Shown: positions 50,341 to 60,539 of the stretch, piece by piece
Layout: every line of letters begins with the position of its first letter
Position numbering within the stretch: the first letter of the stretch is position 1
Source of the DNA: Colwellia sp. Arc7-D
GTDB lineage: Bacteria > Pseudomonadota > Gammaproteobacteria > Enterobacterales > Alteromonadaceae
Reading direction: 5' to 3'
Length of the DNA stretch: 64,000 nt
NCBI RefSeq assembly: GCF_003061515.1
Contig: NZ_CP028924.1
Span: forward strand, 1,922,001 to 1,986,000
The notes under the pieces: generated by a model
Told to the model about the DNA's origin: nothing
The model's database searches: none
What the model saw: only the letters and a program-made list of their open reading frames with translations
Program-made: the position numbers and the translations under genes

Positions 50341-52153
50341 CAAAATGGCAAAAAACAACGTCAAGCCAATTATTATCGGTATGTTTATCGGTGGTTTAAT
50401 CACCTGGGGCGCTTTCTCTTACCTGTTTGAAGACAGCAATGGGCAAACTTCAACGGATCAGTCAGATATAGAAAAACCCCTTTATTGGGTTGCTCCAATG
50501 GATGCCAATTACAGAAGAGATAAAGCGGGTAAGTCGCCTATGGGTATGGATTTAGTGCCAGTATACGACGATGGCGGTAAAGGCCCAGACGAGGGCGTTG
50601 GTACTATTCGTATTTCTCCTGATGTTATAAATAACCTAGGCGTAAGAACAACAACTGCGAATATTAAGTCACTACATACAGAAATAAATACCGTAGGTTA
50701 TGTAGCGTACGATCAAGAAAAGCTTGTTCAGATTCACCCTAGGGTAGAAGGTTGGATAGAAAAACTGTATGTCAAAGCAGTTGGTGAAACAGTGACTAAG
50801 CAACAAGCGCTTTATGATATTTACTCTCCTGAGCTTGTAAATGCACAAGAAGAATTAGTCTTAGCGCTAAAGCGCAGTAATCGTCAGTTAATAGAAGCGG
50901 CCAAAAACCGTTTGCTTGCTTTACAAATCCCTAAGTCGACCATATCAGAGCTGATAAAAACTAAACAGGTAAAGCAAACCATTACATTTTACTCTCCTCA
51001 AAACGGCGTTGTTGAAGCGTTAAATATTCGAGAAGGTTTTTATGTTAAACCGGGTTTAACCATTATGTCTATTGGCGATTTATCTGAAGTTTGGGTAGAA
51101 GCAGAAGTTTTTGAGCGTCAAGTAAACCAAGTGAAAGAGGGTGCAGCGGTCACCATGACGTTAGATTATTTACCAGGTCAATCATGGCAGGGGCAAGTCG
51201 ATTTAATCTACCCAACCCTCGACGTTAAAACTAGAACGGTAAAACTTAGATTACGCTTTAGTAATGAAAATTTAGCTTTTAAACCTAATATGTTTGCTCA
51301 AATTACCATCCATAATCGTAATCAAGAACAAGCACTGCTTATTCCACAAGAAGCGTTAATCAGAACAGGCAAACAAGATCGCGTTGTTTTAGCGTTAGGC
51401 GAAGGAAGCTTTAAGTCGATTGAGGTTACTGTCGGCCGTTTTGACAATGAAAGTGTTGAAATACTTTCTGGCCTTAACGAGGGCGATAAAGTGGTAAGTT
51501 CAGCACAATTTTTATTGGATTCAGAATCAAGTAAATCTTCTGATTTTAAACGTATGCATAGTGATGCATCTGATAACGAACTACCACCGGTATCCGTTTG
51601 GGTTCAAGCCGATATTCAAAGTCTAATGCCAGGGCACAAAATGTTAACTCTATCGCATGAAGCTATAGCCGAGTGGGGTTGGCCTGAAATGGTGATGGAT
51701 TTTATTGCCATTGACTCTATTGATTTTTCATTACTTGAAGTTGGTTTGAGTTTGCATGTTGAAGTGAGTAAAACAGCTGAAGGCGATTACATCATCACTA
51801 ATATTCATATTCCTGATGACAGCAGTTCGATGGAAATGAATATGTCTTCGGTTGACGAAGTAAGCTCTGCGACGGTCACGGGCACCATTAATTCACTTAT
51901 GATTGACCATGGCATGATAAATATCAGCCGCTCTGCTATAGAAAAGTGGAATAGACCGGCAGCTACGGTTGATTTTATTACTGATAAAGCGGTGAGTTTA
52001 GCTAATTTTAGTCAAGGCATGGAGGTGGAGTTTACCTTTGAAATACGTGATGGAAATTTCATTATCACTGATATTACTCCCTTGTCTGAAAATGAAAAAT
52101 CAAATGGTGAAGCTGCGCTTGAAGCATCGCCTGTTGATCATTCAAACCACTAA
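50333..52153 (+). CDS. cusB: CusB-type periplasmic adaptor with two C-terminal CusF-like domains
   Basis: 606 residues, longer than usual CusB because of the tail. N-terminal anchor (PIIIGMFIGGLITWGAFSYL), a heavy-metal-binding motif (YWVAPMDANYRRDKAGKSPM, then GMDLVPVYDD), and the adaptor core (VQIHPRVEGWIEKLYVKAVGE, DLSEVWVEAEVFERQVNQ). The tail holds CusF-like domain 1 (about 425-500: SHEAIAEWGWPEMVMDF with His, Trp and both Met ligands) and domain 2 (about 515-590: SRSAIEKWNRPAATVDF, ligands replaced). It passes Cu(I)/Ag(I) to CusA. Confidence 0.9.
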   Translation: MSNKMAKNNVKPIIIGMFIGGLITWGAFSYLFEDSNGQTSTDQSDIEKPLYWVAPMDANYRRDKAGKSPMGMDLVPVYDDGGKGPDEGVGTIRISPDVINNLGVRTTTANIKSLHTEINTVGYVAYDQEKLVQIHPRVEGWIEKLYVKAVGETVTKQQALYDIYSPELVNAQEELVLALKRSNRQLIEAAKNRLLALQIPKSTISELIKTKQVKQTITFYSPQNGVVEALNIREGFYVKPGLTIMSIGDLSEVWVEAEVFERQVNQVKEGAAVTMTLDYLPGQSWQGQVDLIYPTLDVKTRTVKLRLRFSNENLAFKPNMFAQITIHNRNQEQALLIPQEALIRTGKQDRVVLALGEGSFKSIEVTVGRFDNESVEILSGLNEGDKVVSSAQFLLDSESSKSSDFKRMHSDASDNELPPVSVWVQADIQSLMPGHKMLTLSHEAIAEWGWPEMVMDFIAIDSIDFSLLEVGLSLHVEVSKTAEGDYIITNIHIPDDSSSMEMNMSSVDEVSSATVTGTINSLMIDHGMINISRSAIEKWNRPAATVDFITDKAVSLANFSQGMEVEFTFEIRDGNFIITDITPLSENEKSNGEAALEASPVDHSNH

Positions 52154-52171
52154 TTTAGGAGTAAATAAAAT

Positions 52172-55100
52172 ATGATTACTTCTATTATTCGATGGTCAAT
52201 AGGCAATCGATTTTTTGTCTTATTAGCCACAATACTGCTAGTGGGTGTCGGCTTATATTCGGTGAGCAAAACCCCGATTGATGCACTGCCTGATTTATCT
52301 GATGTGCAGGTTATTATTAAAACCAGTTATCCGGGGCAAGCGCCACAAGTAGTGGAAGACCAAGTTACTTACCCGATGACGACTGCTATGTTGTCAGTGC
52401 CTGGGGCAGTGACTGTTCGCGGTTATTCGTTTTTTGGCGACTCTTATGTTTACGTTATATTCGATGAGGACACTGATCTATATTGGGCGCGTTCAAGAGT
52501 ACTTGAGTATTTAAGCCAAGTAGCTCCCAATTTACCTAGTGAGGCCCGACCACAGCTAGGACCGGATGCAACAGGCGTAGGCTGGGTTTATTTATATGCG
52601 CTCACTGATCCAACAGGGCAACATGATTTAAGCCAACTTCGCAGCATTCAAGACTGGTTTTTAAAGTTTGAATTACAAACCGTTCCAGGTGTTTCTGAGG
52701 TTACTGCACTAGGCGGTATGGTTAAACAATATCAAGTAAAAGTTGATCCAGAAAAGTTACGTGCTTATGGCATTCCGCTTTCGCTGATCCAAACCGCAAT
52801 AAAACAGGGTAACCAAGAAATTGGCGCCTCAGTGGTTGAAATGGCTGAAGCCGAATATATGGTTAGGGCTACAGGTTATATTAAAGGCGTTGACGATCTC
52901 GAAAATATTCCACTTGGTGTGAATAAAAATGGCACACCTTTACTACTAAAAAATGTAGCAGATATTGGTACAGGTCCACAAATGCGCAGAGGTATAGCTG
53001 AGCTTAATGGCGAAGGCGAAACAGTTGGTGGTATTGTTGTCATGCGCTTTGGCGAGAATGCACAACAAGTTATTAATGGCGTTAAAGCAAAGCTTGAAAA
53101 GCTTAAAAAAGGCTTACCAGCTGGTGTTGAAATTGTGCCGGTTTATGATCGTTCTGCACTTATCGAACGAGCAGTTGATAACTTAGCATTTAAGTTACTA
53201 GAAGAATTTGGCGTAGTCGCCTTAGTGTGTATTATCTTCTTATTTCATGTGCGCTCATCTCTTGTCGCTATTATAAGTTTACCGGTTGGTATTTTAACGG
53301 CATTTATCATCATGCATATGCAAGGTCTAAATGCCAATATAATGTCCTTAGGAGGTATTGCCATTGCGATTGGTGCGATGATAGATGGTGCTATTGTTAT
53401 GATAGAAAACATGCATAAGCACATGGAAAAGACCCCATTAACAAAAGAAAATCGTTGGCAAGTAGTGGCTGATTCGGCCAGTGAAGTTGGCCCAGCTTTA
53501 TTCTTCAGTTTACTTATTATTACCGTAAGTTTTGTACCGGTATTTACCCTAGAAGCGCAAGAAGGGCGAATGTTTTCCCCATTAGCTTTTACCAAAACTT
53601 ATGCAATGGCGGCCTCAGCGGCATTGGCTATTACACTTGTACCAGTATTAATGGGTTACTTTATTCGTGGCAAGGTGCTCCCTGAACATAAAAATCCAGT
53701 AAATAGGTTTTTAACCTTTATTTATATGCCTGCGCTTAAAACCGTTTTGCATTTTCCTAAAGTGACATTATTAGCGGCATTAATTGTATTGGGTATTGGT
53801 ATCTATCCAATTGATAAAATAGGTAGCGAGTTTATACCTCCGCTTGATGAAGGCGATTTAATGTATATGCCTACAACTTATCCCGGAATTTCAATAGGTC
53901 AAGCTCGCCAACTTCTGCAACAAACTGACAAATTGATTAAAACAGTGCCCGAAGTTAAAACGGTATTTGGTAAAGTTGGTCGCGCAGAAACGGCAACAGA
54001 TCCTGCGCCACTCACCATGATAGAAACCTTTATTCAGTTTAAGCCTAAAGACCAATGGCGAGAAGGTGTAACACCAGAAAGTTTGAAAAATGAACTTGAC
54101 GCTTTAGTCAAACTTCCAGGGGTAACTAATGCTTGGGTTATGCCGATAAAAACTCGTATTGATATGCTTGCAACGGGTATTAAAACACCGGTAGGTATTA
54201 AAGTTGCGGGACCTGATTTATCGGTTATTCAAGAAATAGGTCAGCAGCTAGAAGTTATTTTAAAAGACGTACCGGGTACAACATCGGTTTACTCCGAGCG
54301 AGTAGCGGGTGGCCGATATATCAAAGTCGATATTCAACGAGCAAAAGCAGCTCGCTTTGGCTTAAATATTGCTGAAATTCAGCAAGTTGTAGCAACAGCT
54401 ATTGGTGGTATGAATGTTACTCAAACGGTTGAGCGTTTAGAGCGTTACCCGGTTAATGTGCGTTACCCACAAGATTATCGTAATTCGCCCGAACAGTTAT
54501 CATTGTTGCCGATTGTTACGCCAAACGGACAACGTATTGCTTTAGGTGATGTTGCTGATATTTATATAGAAGATGGTCCTCCGGGGATAAAATCTGAAAA
54601 TGCTCGATTAAATGGTTGGGCCTATGTTGATATTGAAGGTGTAGATGTCGGTACTTATGTTGAAGCGGCGCAAAAAGTAGTGGCAGATCAATTAGTACTA
54701 CCTGCAGGTTATTCCGTGACTTGGGCAGGACAATACGAATACATGCAGCGAGCCAAGGCTAAATTAGCTTACGTTGTGCCATTAACTTTATTCATTATTG
54801 TGATTTTACTTTATCTAAACTTTAGAAATGTAATTGAAGTAGCCATGATCATGGGCACGTTACCATTGGCTATGGTGGGTAGTATTTGGTTGATGTACCT
54901 AGAAGGTTTTAACTTCTCAGTGGCAGTGGGGGTTGGTTTTATTGCACTTGCAGGGGTAGCGGTTGAAATTGGCGTTATTATGTTGGTGTATTTAAACCAA
55001 GCTTATCAAGCCATGTTAGACGAACATCGCTTAAAAGAAATTACCACGACAAAAGAAGATTTATTTCAAGCTGTTTTACATGGTGCTGGCATGCGTGTTC

Positions 55101-55309
55101 GTCCAGTTATGATGACAGCTGCCGCTATTATTGTTGGCTTGTTACCTATTTTGTATGGTACAGGCACGGGATCTGAAGTGATGAGTAGAATAGCTGCACC
55201 TATGGTGGGAGGCATGATGAGTGCGGTGATATTAACCTTACTTGTTTTACCTGCATTGTTTTATTTATGGCGTTCATCATCGATAAAGCATGTAGCAACA
55301 GAAGAATGA
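52172..55309 (+). CDS. cusA: CusA-type heavy-metal RND transporter
   Basis: 1045 residues, normal length for heavy-metal-efflux RND pumps. Twelve membrane helices; start MITSIIRWSIGNRFFVLLA, PGQAPQVVEDQVTYPMTTAML, helix 4 GGIAIAIGAMIDGAIVMIEN, YPGISIGQARQLLQQT, and GVGFIALAGVAVEIGVIMLVYLN. Proton-driven export of Cu(I)/Ag(I) across both membranes with CusB and CusC. TAGGAG lies before ATG 52172. Cu specificity is inferred from the CusF-type tail of the adaptor and the copper neighbours. Confidence 0.93.
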   Translation: MITSIIRWSIGNRFFVLLATILLVGVGLYSVSKTPIDALPDLSDVQVIIKTSYPGQAPQVVEDQVTYPMTTAMLSVPGAVTVRGYSFFGDSYVYVIFDEDTDLYWARSRVLEYLSQVAPNLPSEARPQLGPDATGVGWVYLYALTDPTGQHDLSQLRSIQDWFLKFELQTVPGVSEVTALGGMVKQYQVKVDPEKLRAYGIPLSLIQTAIKQGNQEIGASVVEMAEAEYMVRATGYIKGVDDLENIPLGVNKNGTPLLLKNVADIGTGPQMRRGIAELNGEGETVGGIVVMRFGENAQQVINGVKAKLEKLKKGLPAGVEIVPVYDRSALIERAVDNLAFKLLEEFGVVALVCIIFLFHVRSSLVAIISLPVGILTAFIIMHMQGLNANIMSLGGIAIAIGAMIDGAIVMIENMHKHMEKTPLTKENRWQVVADSASEVGPALFFSLLIITVSFVPVFTLEAQEGRMFSPLAFTKTYAMAASAALAITLVPVLMGYFIRGKVLPEHKNPVNRFLTFIYMPALKTVLHFPKVTLLAALIVLGIGIYPIDKIGSEFIPPLDEGDLMYMPTTYPGISIGQARQLLQQTDKLIKTVPEVKTVFGKVGRAETATDPAPLTMIETFIQFKPKDQWREGVTPESLKNELDALVKLPGVTNAWVMPIKTRIDMLATGIKTPVGIKVAGPDLSVIQEIGQQLEVILKDVPGTTSVYSERVAGGRYIKVDIQRAKAARFGLNIAEIQQVVATAIGGMNVTQTVERLERYPVNVRYPQDYRNSPEQLSLLPIVTPNGQRIALGDVADIYIEDGPPGIKSENARLNGWAYVDIEGVDVGTYVEAAQKVVADQLVLPAGYSVTWAGQYEYMQRAKAKLAYVVPLTLFIIVILLYLNFRNVIEVAMIMGTLPLAMVGSIWLMYLEGFNFSVAVGVGFIALAGVAVEIGVIMLVYLNQAYQAMLDEHRLKEITTTKEDLFQAVLHGAGMRVRPVMMTAAAIIVGLLPILYGTGTGSEVMSRIAAPMVGGMMSAVILTLLVLPALFYLWRSSSIKHVATEE

Positions 55310-55364
55310 AGCTATCAATATGATAAAGATTTATAAAATCTTAATTATAACGAGAGCAACAAGC

Positions 55365-55553
55365 ATGACGAAAAGAATCATTAAAGCTTTAAGTAAAGTG
55401 ACACTGGTATGAATTCCAGTAATGACTCTATCCATATCAGTTAAAGCACATAATACAAGTTTACATGTAAAGAAAACCGAAAAAGCAGACTGTAGCAAAA
55501 TGGAAGATGTTAAAGATAAGGATATAAAGAAAATAGAACACGATAATCATTAA
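55365..55553 (+). pseudogene. small periplasmic protein gene with an in-frame TGA in its signal peptide
   Basis: ATG 55365 (GAGAG upstream) starts MTKRIIKALSKVTLV, then TGA at 55410-55412, after which the same frame continues IPVMTLSISVKAHNTSLHVK ... ADCSKMEDVKDKDIKKIEHDNH to TAA 55553. Read through, it is a 62-residue exported protein with a cysteine and acidic tail. TGA could derive from TGG. Translation from ATG 55424 (MTLSISVKAHN) would give a shorter protein. The 308-bp gap between cusA and the cytochrome gene holds nothing else. Confidence 0.5.
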
Positions 55554-55617
55554 AGAAGCACAAAGTGACTTAGTGTGAGTTTAGGCGCTAAGTCACTATA
55601 AAATTGAAGGAAGTAAG

Positions 55618-56151
55618 ATGAAAGTGTTTAAGTTAATGCTGATATTAATTGTTTTAGGTATTGGGTTTACAACCACTGTGATCTATTCAGGTATTGTTAA
55701 TGTGGCAGCTGATGAGCCTCATGGCGAATTAGTGTATTGGCTTTTAGATGAAACAAGACAGACGTCGATAAATAAAGCCGCACAGCATATTGCGGTTCCT
55801 GATTTAACCAATCCTGACTTATTACTTTTAGGTGCTGTTGATTACGAATTTATGTGCGCTAGTTGTCATTTAAAGTCAGGACAATATGAAAGTGATATGA
55901 GTTTAGGGTTATATCCAGCACCACCTAACTTAACAGTAGCCACTAATGTAAAAGTAAAAAGTAAACCGAGTGATGAGATTGCTATTGATCGAAAAAATTT
56001 TTGGGTCATTAAACACGGTATTAAAGCATCTGGCATGCCTGCTTGGGGTAAAACTCATGACGATCAGCGCATTTGGGCTATGGTGGCATTTATAAAGCAA
56101 CTACCTACTTTAACACCTGAACAATATCAGATACTTACTGCAATTGAATAA
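55618..56151 (+). CDS. periplasmic c-type cytochrome
   Basis: 177 residues. N-terminal hydrophobic anchor or signal (LMLILIVLGIGFTTTVIYSGI), then a single haem site CASCH (near residue 80) and a Met ligand in ASGMPAWGKT (about 139-148). The C-terminus is the usual WAMVAFIKQLPTLTPEQY helix. Membrane-tethered class I cytochrome c. It sits in the copper block and could supply or accept electrons in copper handling, which is inference. Confidence 0.85.
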   Translation: MKVFKLMLILIVLGIGFTTTVIYSGIVNVAADEPHGELVYWLLDETRQTSINKAAQHIAVPDLTNPDLLLLGAVDYEFMCASCHLKSGQYESDMSLGLYPAPPNLTVATNVKVKSKPSDEIAIDRKNFWVIKHGIKASGMPAWGKTHDDQRIWAMVAFIKQLPTLTPEQYQILTAIE

Positions 56152-56185
56152 ACACAAGAATTGAAATGATAGAGGTAAATAACAA

Positions 56186-56731
56186 ATGAAGATAAATAAA
56201 ATATTCTTAATTACCAGTCTGGTGTGTAGCACAATATTGAGTGTTAATTTGCACGCACACAATAACGGTAAACATGAAGATACAGTTACTGCCATTAATT
56301 CAATAAAAAACAACTCTTCAGGTTATGAGTTGTTGGAGGACAAGGTAATAGTTAACACTTCACGACTAAAGGATGATGCCGGTGAAACTATTGCTAAGTT
56401 TCATCATGCGCTTAAGTCAGCAGATACGTTTACTGCTAGGGCTTTATTAGCTGATGACGTAATTATTTTTGAAGGCGGCGGCGTTGAAAAATCAGCTGAT
56501 GAATATGCTCAACATCACATGCTGGCAGATATGAAGTTTTTAGCGGATATAAACACTGAAGTCGTTGATCAAACAATAGACGTTATTGGCGACTTTGCTT
56601 ACGCCATGTCAAAACGCAAGTCTTCTGGTCAATATAAAGGCAAAAACATTAATAGCGTAGGGCTGGAAACTATGATGTTACATAAACAAGCAGGACAATG
56701 GAAAATCATACATATTCACTGGTCAAACTAA
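56186..56731 (+). CDS. exported NTF2-like protein (DUF4440/SnoaL fold)
   Basis: 181 residues. Signal peptide (IFLITSLVCSTILSVNLHA) followed by HNNGKHED, an N-terminal linker and an NTF2-like domain: FHHALKSADTFTARALLADDVIIFEGGGVEKSADEY, VIGDFAYAMSKRKSSGQYKGK, and the end MMLHKQAGQWKIIHIHWSN. Such periplasmic domains occur beside metal-resistance genes; ligand unknown. It follows the cytochrome by 34 bp, so they are probably co-transcribed. Confidence 0.82.
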   Translation: MKINKIFLITSLVCSTILSVNLHAHNNGKHEDTVTAINSIKNNSSGYELLEDKVIVNTSRLKDDAGETIAKFHHALKSADTFTARALLADDVIIFEGGGVEKSADEYAQHHMLADMKFLADINTEVVDQTIDVIGDFAYAMSKRKSSGQYKGKNINSVGLETMMLHKQAGQWKIIHIHWSN

Positions 56732-56876
56732 GCTTGCTTAGTGAACTAAAGCGTAGGAACGAGCTCGAAAATGTATAAATTGATGACGGTAATTGTTTAA
56801 TAGCAATGGCTTTAATAAAAGTAATATCTTCATTATTCAATAATTTTACTTTATACCAATACGTTGAAATCTGCTT

Positions 56877-57695
56877 ATGAAAATTGTTTATTTTGGGAAT
56901 AATTTATTCTCCTCTTGTTTAAAGTATTTACTGTCTGAAGGCCATGACATATTACGAGTGTATAAAAATAGTTCTGCACGTAATTCATCTATTATAGATA
57001 ACGTATGTGCGAATAATTGTATTCCTTTGCATAGTCATAAACCTAGCGAGAGTGAATTAAAGCAATTAATTACCCTTGGCGCTGAGATGTTTATTATTGC
57101 TGAATACTCTTATTTATTACCTATAACAAATGTTAAATATGCAATTAATATTCATCCTACATTATTACCAGCAGGCAGAGGCCCAACACCTTTACCTTAT
57201 TTAATAAAACACCCTGAATTTTCGGGTATTTCACTTCAAAAAGTAACTAAAGATTTTGACTGTGGTGACATTATATTACAAAGCCAACTTGCACTATCTG
57301 CGAATGAAACGCTAACCACCTTGATGATAAAAGTGCATTTAGAGTCAGCCAAATTATTACAATGCTTTTTTGGAAATGCTGAAAAATACTATAGCGATGC
57401 ACGTCCTCAAATTAATGCTTCTTATTGGCCTAGAACTGAGGTTTCTGAGCGAATTTTGGATTTTAAAATGCCGATAAGTGACATTGATGAAAAGGTAAAG
57501 TGCTTCGGGCATATGGGGTTATTAATTAAACTTGATCAAACGCTATGGACGGCCACGCATATAGAAACAATCGCGTTTGAAGCTGTTTTACAACCTGGAC
57601 ATGTTGCATTTGAAGACCAAGGTTTACTTGCTGTATATGCTAAAGACGGCATTGTTTGTATACATAAATCTTCGCTTTCTCAAGTTCCAGATTAA
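56877..57695 (+). CDS. formyltransferase-family protein (Fmt-like)
   Basis: 272 residues, shorter than methionyl-tRNA formyltransferase. Rossmann start (MKIVYFGNNLFSSCLKYLLSEGHDIL), the formyl-transferase loop YAINIHPTLLPAGRGPTPLPYLI with the catalytic His and the LPAGRGP variant, and FDCGDIILQSQLAL. The C-terminal part is not a normal Fmt tRNA-binding domain. It probably acts on a small sugar-nucleotide or amine with 10-formyl-tetrahydrofolate. No link to copper is evident. Confidence 0.8.
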   Translation: MKIVYFGNNLFSSCLKYLLSEGHDILRVYKNSSARNSSIIDNVCANNCIPLHSHKPSESELKQLITLGAEMFIIAEYSYLLPITNVKYAINIHPTLLPAGRGPTPLPYLIKHPEFSGISLQKVTKDFDCGDIILQSQLALSANETLTTLMIKVHLESAKLLQCFFGNAEKYYSDARPQINASYWPRTEVSERILDFKMPISDIDEKVKCFGHMGLLIKLDQTLWTATHIETIAFEAVLQPGHVAFEDQGLLAVYAKDGIVCIHKSSLSQVPD

Positions 57696-57762
57696 TGAAT
57701 GTTGACTACAAGTAGGCCTGAAGCCGAATAGCTTGGATTCAATATTTATTGACATTATTTGC

Positions 57763-57793
57763 TTGACCTGTGTGTAAGACACAGGTGTAAAGT
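57763..57793 (+). promoter_or_regulatory. MerR-type promoter of the merR-copA operon
   Basis: TTGACC (57763-57768), a 19-bp spacer and TAAAGT (57788-57793). The spacer carries the dyad ACCTGTGT-GTAAG-ACACAGGT. An over-long 19-bp spacer with a centred dyad is the hallmark of MerR-activated promoters. Confidence 0.85.
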
Positions 57794-57847
57794 CTGTTTA
57801 GTTTTAAGAAAACATTATATTTTCTTTACCGATAGAGGATTTATGTC

Positions 57848-58282
57848 ATGAGAGTAACAGCATTAGCGAATGCGATGAATACCACATCGGATACTGTGCG
57901 CTACTACACTAAAATTGGGTTTATTACGCCTAGTAAAAGTCCAACTAATGGTTATAAAAATTATGGAAAAAGTGCCCAGAACAGGCTCAAGTTTATTTTA
58001 AGTGCGCGGCAATTAAATTTCTCTGTTACAGAGATAAAAAGTATTTTAATTGAATCAGATAAAGGCCATTCAGCTTGTCCATTAGTGCGAGAAATTATTG
58101 AACACCACCTAGCTGAAACCGAGAAACAGTTTCAAGCGGCATTTCAATTACGAGAAAAGTTGAGAAACGCTATTAACGATTGGCAGCGTAAACCTGACAA
58201 AGCACCAACCGGACATATGATATGCCACCTTATTGAGGGGGAAGGACAATATGAAGACAGCAAAGGAGATGACAATGAATAA
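57848..58282 (+). CDS. MerR-family metal-responsive regulator
   Basis: 144 residues. MerR winged helix ([38 protein letters not shown]), dimer coiled coil, and cysteines in [10 protein letters not shown] (near residue 76) and [10 protein letters not shown] near the C-terminus. The first cysteine is at the place used by divalent-metal MerR sensors, while CueR has Ser there. Its target gene is a CopA-type Cu(I) ATPase, so the inducer should be tested. The stop overlaps the copA start codon by 8 bp. Confidence 0.85.
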   Translation: MRVTALANAMNTTSDTVRYYTKIGFITPSKSPTNGYKNYGKSAQNRLKFILSARQLNFSVTEIKSILIESDKGHSACPLVREIIEHHLAETEKQFQAAFQLREKLRNAINDWQRKPDKAPTGHMICHLIEGEGQYEDSKGDDNE

Positions 58283-60524
58283 ATCTATTGAACCTAGCCA
58301 AGATTTAATTATTGAAGGGGCGGGGTGTGCAAGCTGCGTAGGTAAAATAGAGCAGGCATTAACTAATACCGCTGGAGTCGAAAGTGCAGAAATGAATTTT
58401 GCTTTACGAACGGTGACAGTTACTGGTGCTGTTGAGCCCAAAGTATTAATAAAAGCGATTGAAGCTATTGGCTATAACGCTAAAAGCGTAAGTGACAGTA
58501 GCGATGATGAACTACTTGATGAAAAAGAAGCGGCTGACCAAAAGTACTACAGCAGTTTAATGAAGAAAATGTGGATTGCTTTAGGCTTAGGTGTTCCGCT
58601 TATGGTGTATGGCTTATTTGGTGGGCCGATGACCGTTGAAACAACAACCGAGCGCGGCGTTTGGTTATTTATTGGCATATTATGCGCTGCCATTATGTAT
58701 TTTGCCGGTAAACATTTCTACATTGGTGCATGGAAATCATTAGTAAACCACACAGCAAATATGGATACCTTAATTGCCTTAGGCACAGGTACTGCGTGGA
58801 TATATTCGATGATTGTGGTTTTCTTTCCTTTGGCTTTACCTGAGATGGCACGCCATGTTTATTTTGAAGCAACAGCTATGATTATCGGTTTAATCAACCT
58901 AGGTTTAGCGCTTGAAGTAAAAGCAAGAGGGAAAACAAGCGAAGCGATAAAACGTTTAATCGGCTTACAGGCTAAAACTGCTCGAGTTTTGCGTGACAAT
59001 AAAGATATTGATATCGCTATCGAGCAAGTATTAATTAATGACATTGTGAGAGTTAGGCCAGGTGAAAAAGTCCCTGTAGATGGTGTGGTAACACAAGGCC
59101 GCACATCGATTGATGAGTCGATGTTAACGGGCGAACCTATGCCGGTTGAAAAAAATGAAGGCGATGACATTGTCGCAGGTACGTTAAATAAGTCAGGGTC
59201 AATTTTATTTAAAGCAACAAGAGTAGGCAAAGATACGGCAATAGCACAGATCATCAATATGGTGAAAAGAGCACAAAACTCTAAGCCGCCTATTGGTCGG
59301 TTAGCCGATGTGATTTCAGCCTACTTTGTGCCGGTTGTGATGATAATTTCAATCGTAAGCGCATTAGTGTGGCTTAACTTTGGTCCTGATCCTGTGATCG
59401 CTTTTGCTGTGGTATCGGCAACCACCGTTTTAATCATAGCCTGCCCGTGTGCATTAGGCTTAGCAACACCTATGTCGGTTATGGTTGGTGTTGGCAAAGC
59501 TGCTGAAGCTGGTGTATTAATTCGTAACGGTGAAGCATTGCAAACCGCATCAAAAATTACCGCAATGATATTAGATAAAACAGGCACAATTACTGAAGGC
59601 GCGCCGAAAGTAACCGATATTATTGTTGCAGACGAAAACTATACCGAACAACAAATTTTAAGTTTTGCTGGCAGTATTGAAAGTGGCTCTGAGCATCCGC
59701 TTGCACAAGCTATTGTTGATTCAGCATTAGCGAAAGATATTGTCCTTGAAAATACGACAGACTTTCAGGCTATTGTCGGTCATGGTGTTGAAGCCAAATT
59801 AAACGGTCAACAATTACTTTTTGGTAATCAAAAGCTGATGCTAAAAAATGGTATCGCGTTAAATGGTTTTGTTACTAAAGCACAACAGCTTGCTGACAAC
59901 GCTAAAACACCAATGTATTTAGCTGTCGATCATAAGCTTGTGGCAATAATTGCGGTTTCAGATCCAATTAAAAAAGACTCTATTGCTGCGATTAAAAGGC
60001 TTCAGGCAAGTGGTATTCGTGTCGTTATGCTTACCGGCGATAATAGGGCGACAGCAAATGCCGTGGCAAAGCAGGTCGGCATAAAAGAAGTTTTTGCAGA
60101 AGTAATGCCGGATGATAAAGCGAACAAGGTTGCTGAGCTACAAGCGCAAGGCGAAATAGTGGGTATGACAGGCGATGGTATTAATGACGCTCCTGCTTTA
60201 GCGCTATCTAATGTTGGCTTTGCCATCGGAACAGGAACAGATGTGGCTATTGAAAGTGCTGATATAACCTTGATGCGAGGTTCATTACATGGCCTTGCAG
60301 ATGCAATAGCGATAAGTAAAGCAACACTGAGCAATATTAAACAAAACCTGTTTGGTGCCTTTATTTATAACGTAGCAGGGGTGCCTTTTGCTGCAGGTAT
60401 TTTATATCCATTTTTTGGTCTGATGTTAAACCCGGTTGTGGCCGGTGCAGCAATGGCATTTTCATCATTAACCGTGGTGAGCAATGCCAACCGTTTACGT
60501 TTATTTAAGCCACAAGAACACTAA
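58275..60524 (+). CDS. copA: Cu(I)-translocating P-type ATPase CopA
   Basis: 749 residues from ATG 58275, with AAGGAG six bases upstream. One N-terminal HMA domain ([15 protein letters not shown]), helix 6 CPC ([13 protein letters not shown]), phosphorylation site [11 protein letters not shown] motif [11 protein letters not shown], and [13 protein letters not shown]. The P1B-1 signature of helices 7 and 8 is present ([31 protein letters not shown]). It exports Cu(I) from the cytoplasm. In one operon with merR and a cupredoxin. Confidence 0.95.
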   Translation: MNKSIEPSQDLIIEGAGCASCVGKIEQALTNTAGVESAEMNFALRTVTVTGAVEPKVLIKAIEAIGYNAKSVSDSSDDELLDEKEAADQKYYSSLMKKMWIALGLGVPLMVYGLFGGPMTVETTTERGVWLFIGILCAAIMYFAGKHFYIGAWKSLVNHTANMDTLIALGTGTAWIYSMIVVFFPLALPEMARHVYFEATAMIIGLINLGLALEVKARGKTSEAIKRLIGLQAKTARVLRDNKDIDIAIEQVLINDIVRVRPGEKVPVDGVVTQGRTSIDESMLTGEPMPVEKNEGDDIVAGTLNKSGSILFKATRVGKDTAIAQIINMVKRAQNSKPPIGRLADVISAYFVPVVMIISIVSALVWLNFGPDPVIAFAVVSATTVLIIACPCALGLATPMSVMVGVGKAAEAGVLIRNGEALQTASKITAMILDKTGTITEGAPKVTDIIVADENYTEQQILSFAGSIESGSEHPLAQAIVDSALAKDIVLENTTDFQAIVGHGVEAKLNGQQLLFGNQKLMLKNGIALNGFVTKAQQLADNAKTPMYLAVDHKLVAIIAVSDPIKKDSIAAIKRLQASGIRVVMLTGDNRATANAVAKQVGIKEVFAEVMPDDKANKVAELQAQGEIVGMTGDGINDAPALALSNVGFAIGTGTDVAIESADITLMRGSLHGLADAIAISKATLSNIKQNLFGAFIYNVAGVPFAAGILYPFFGLMLNPVVAGAAMAFSSLTVVSNANRLRLFKPQEH

Positions 60525-60539
60525 TTAAAAGGAGATAGC

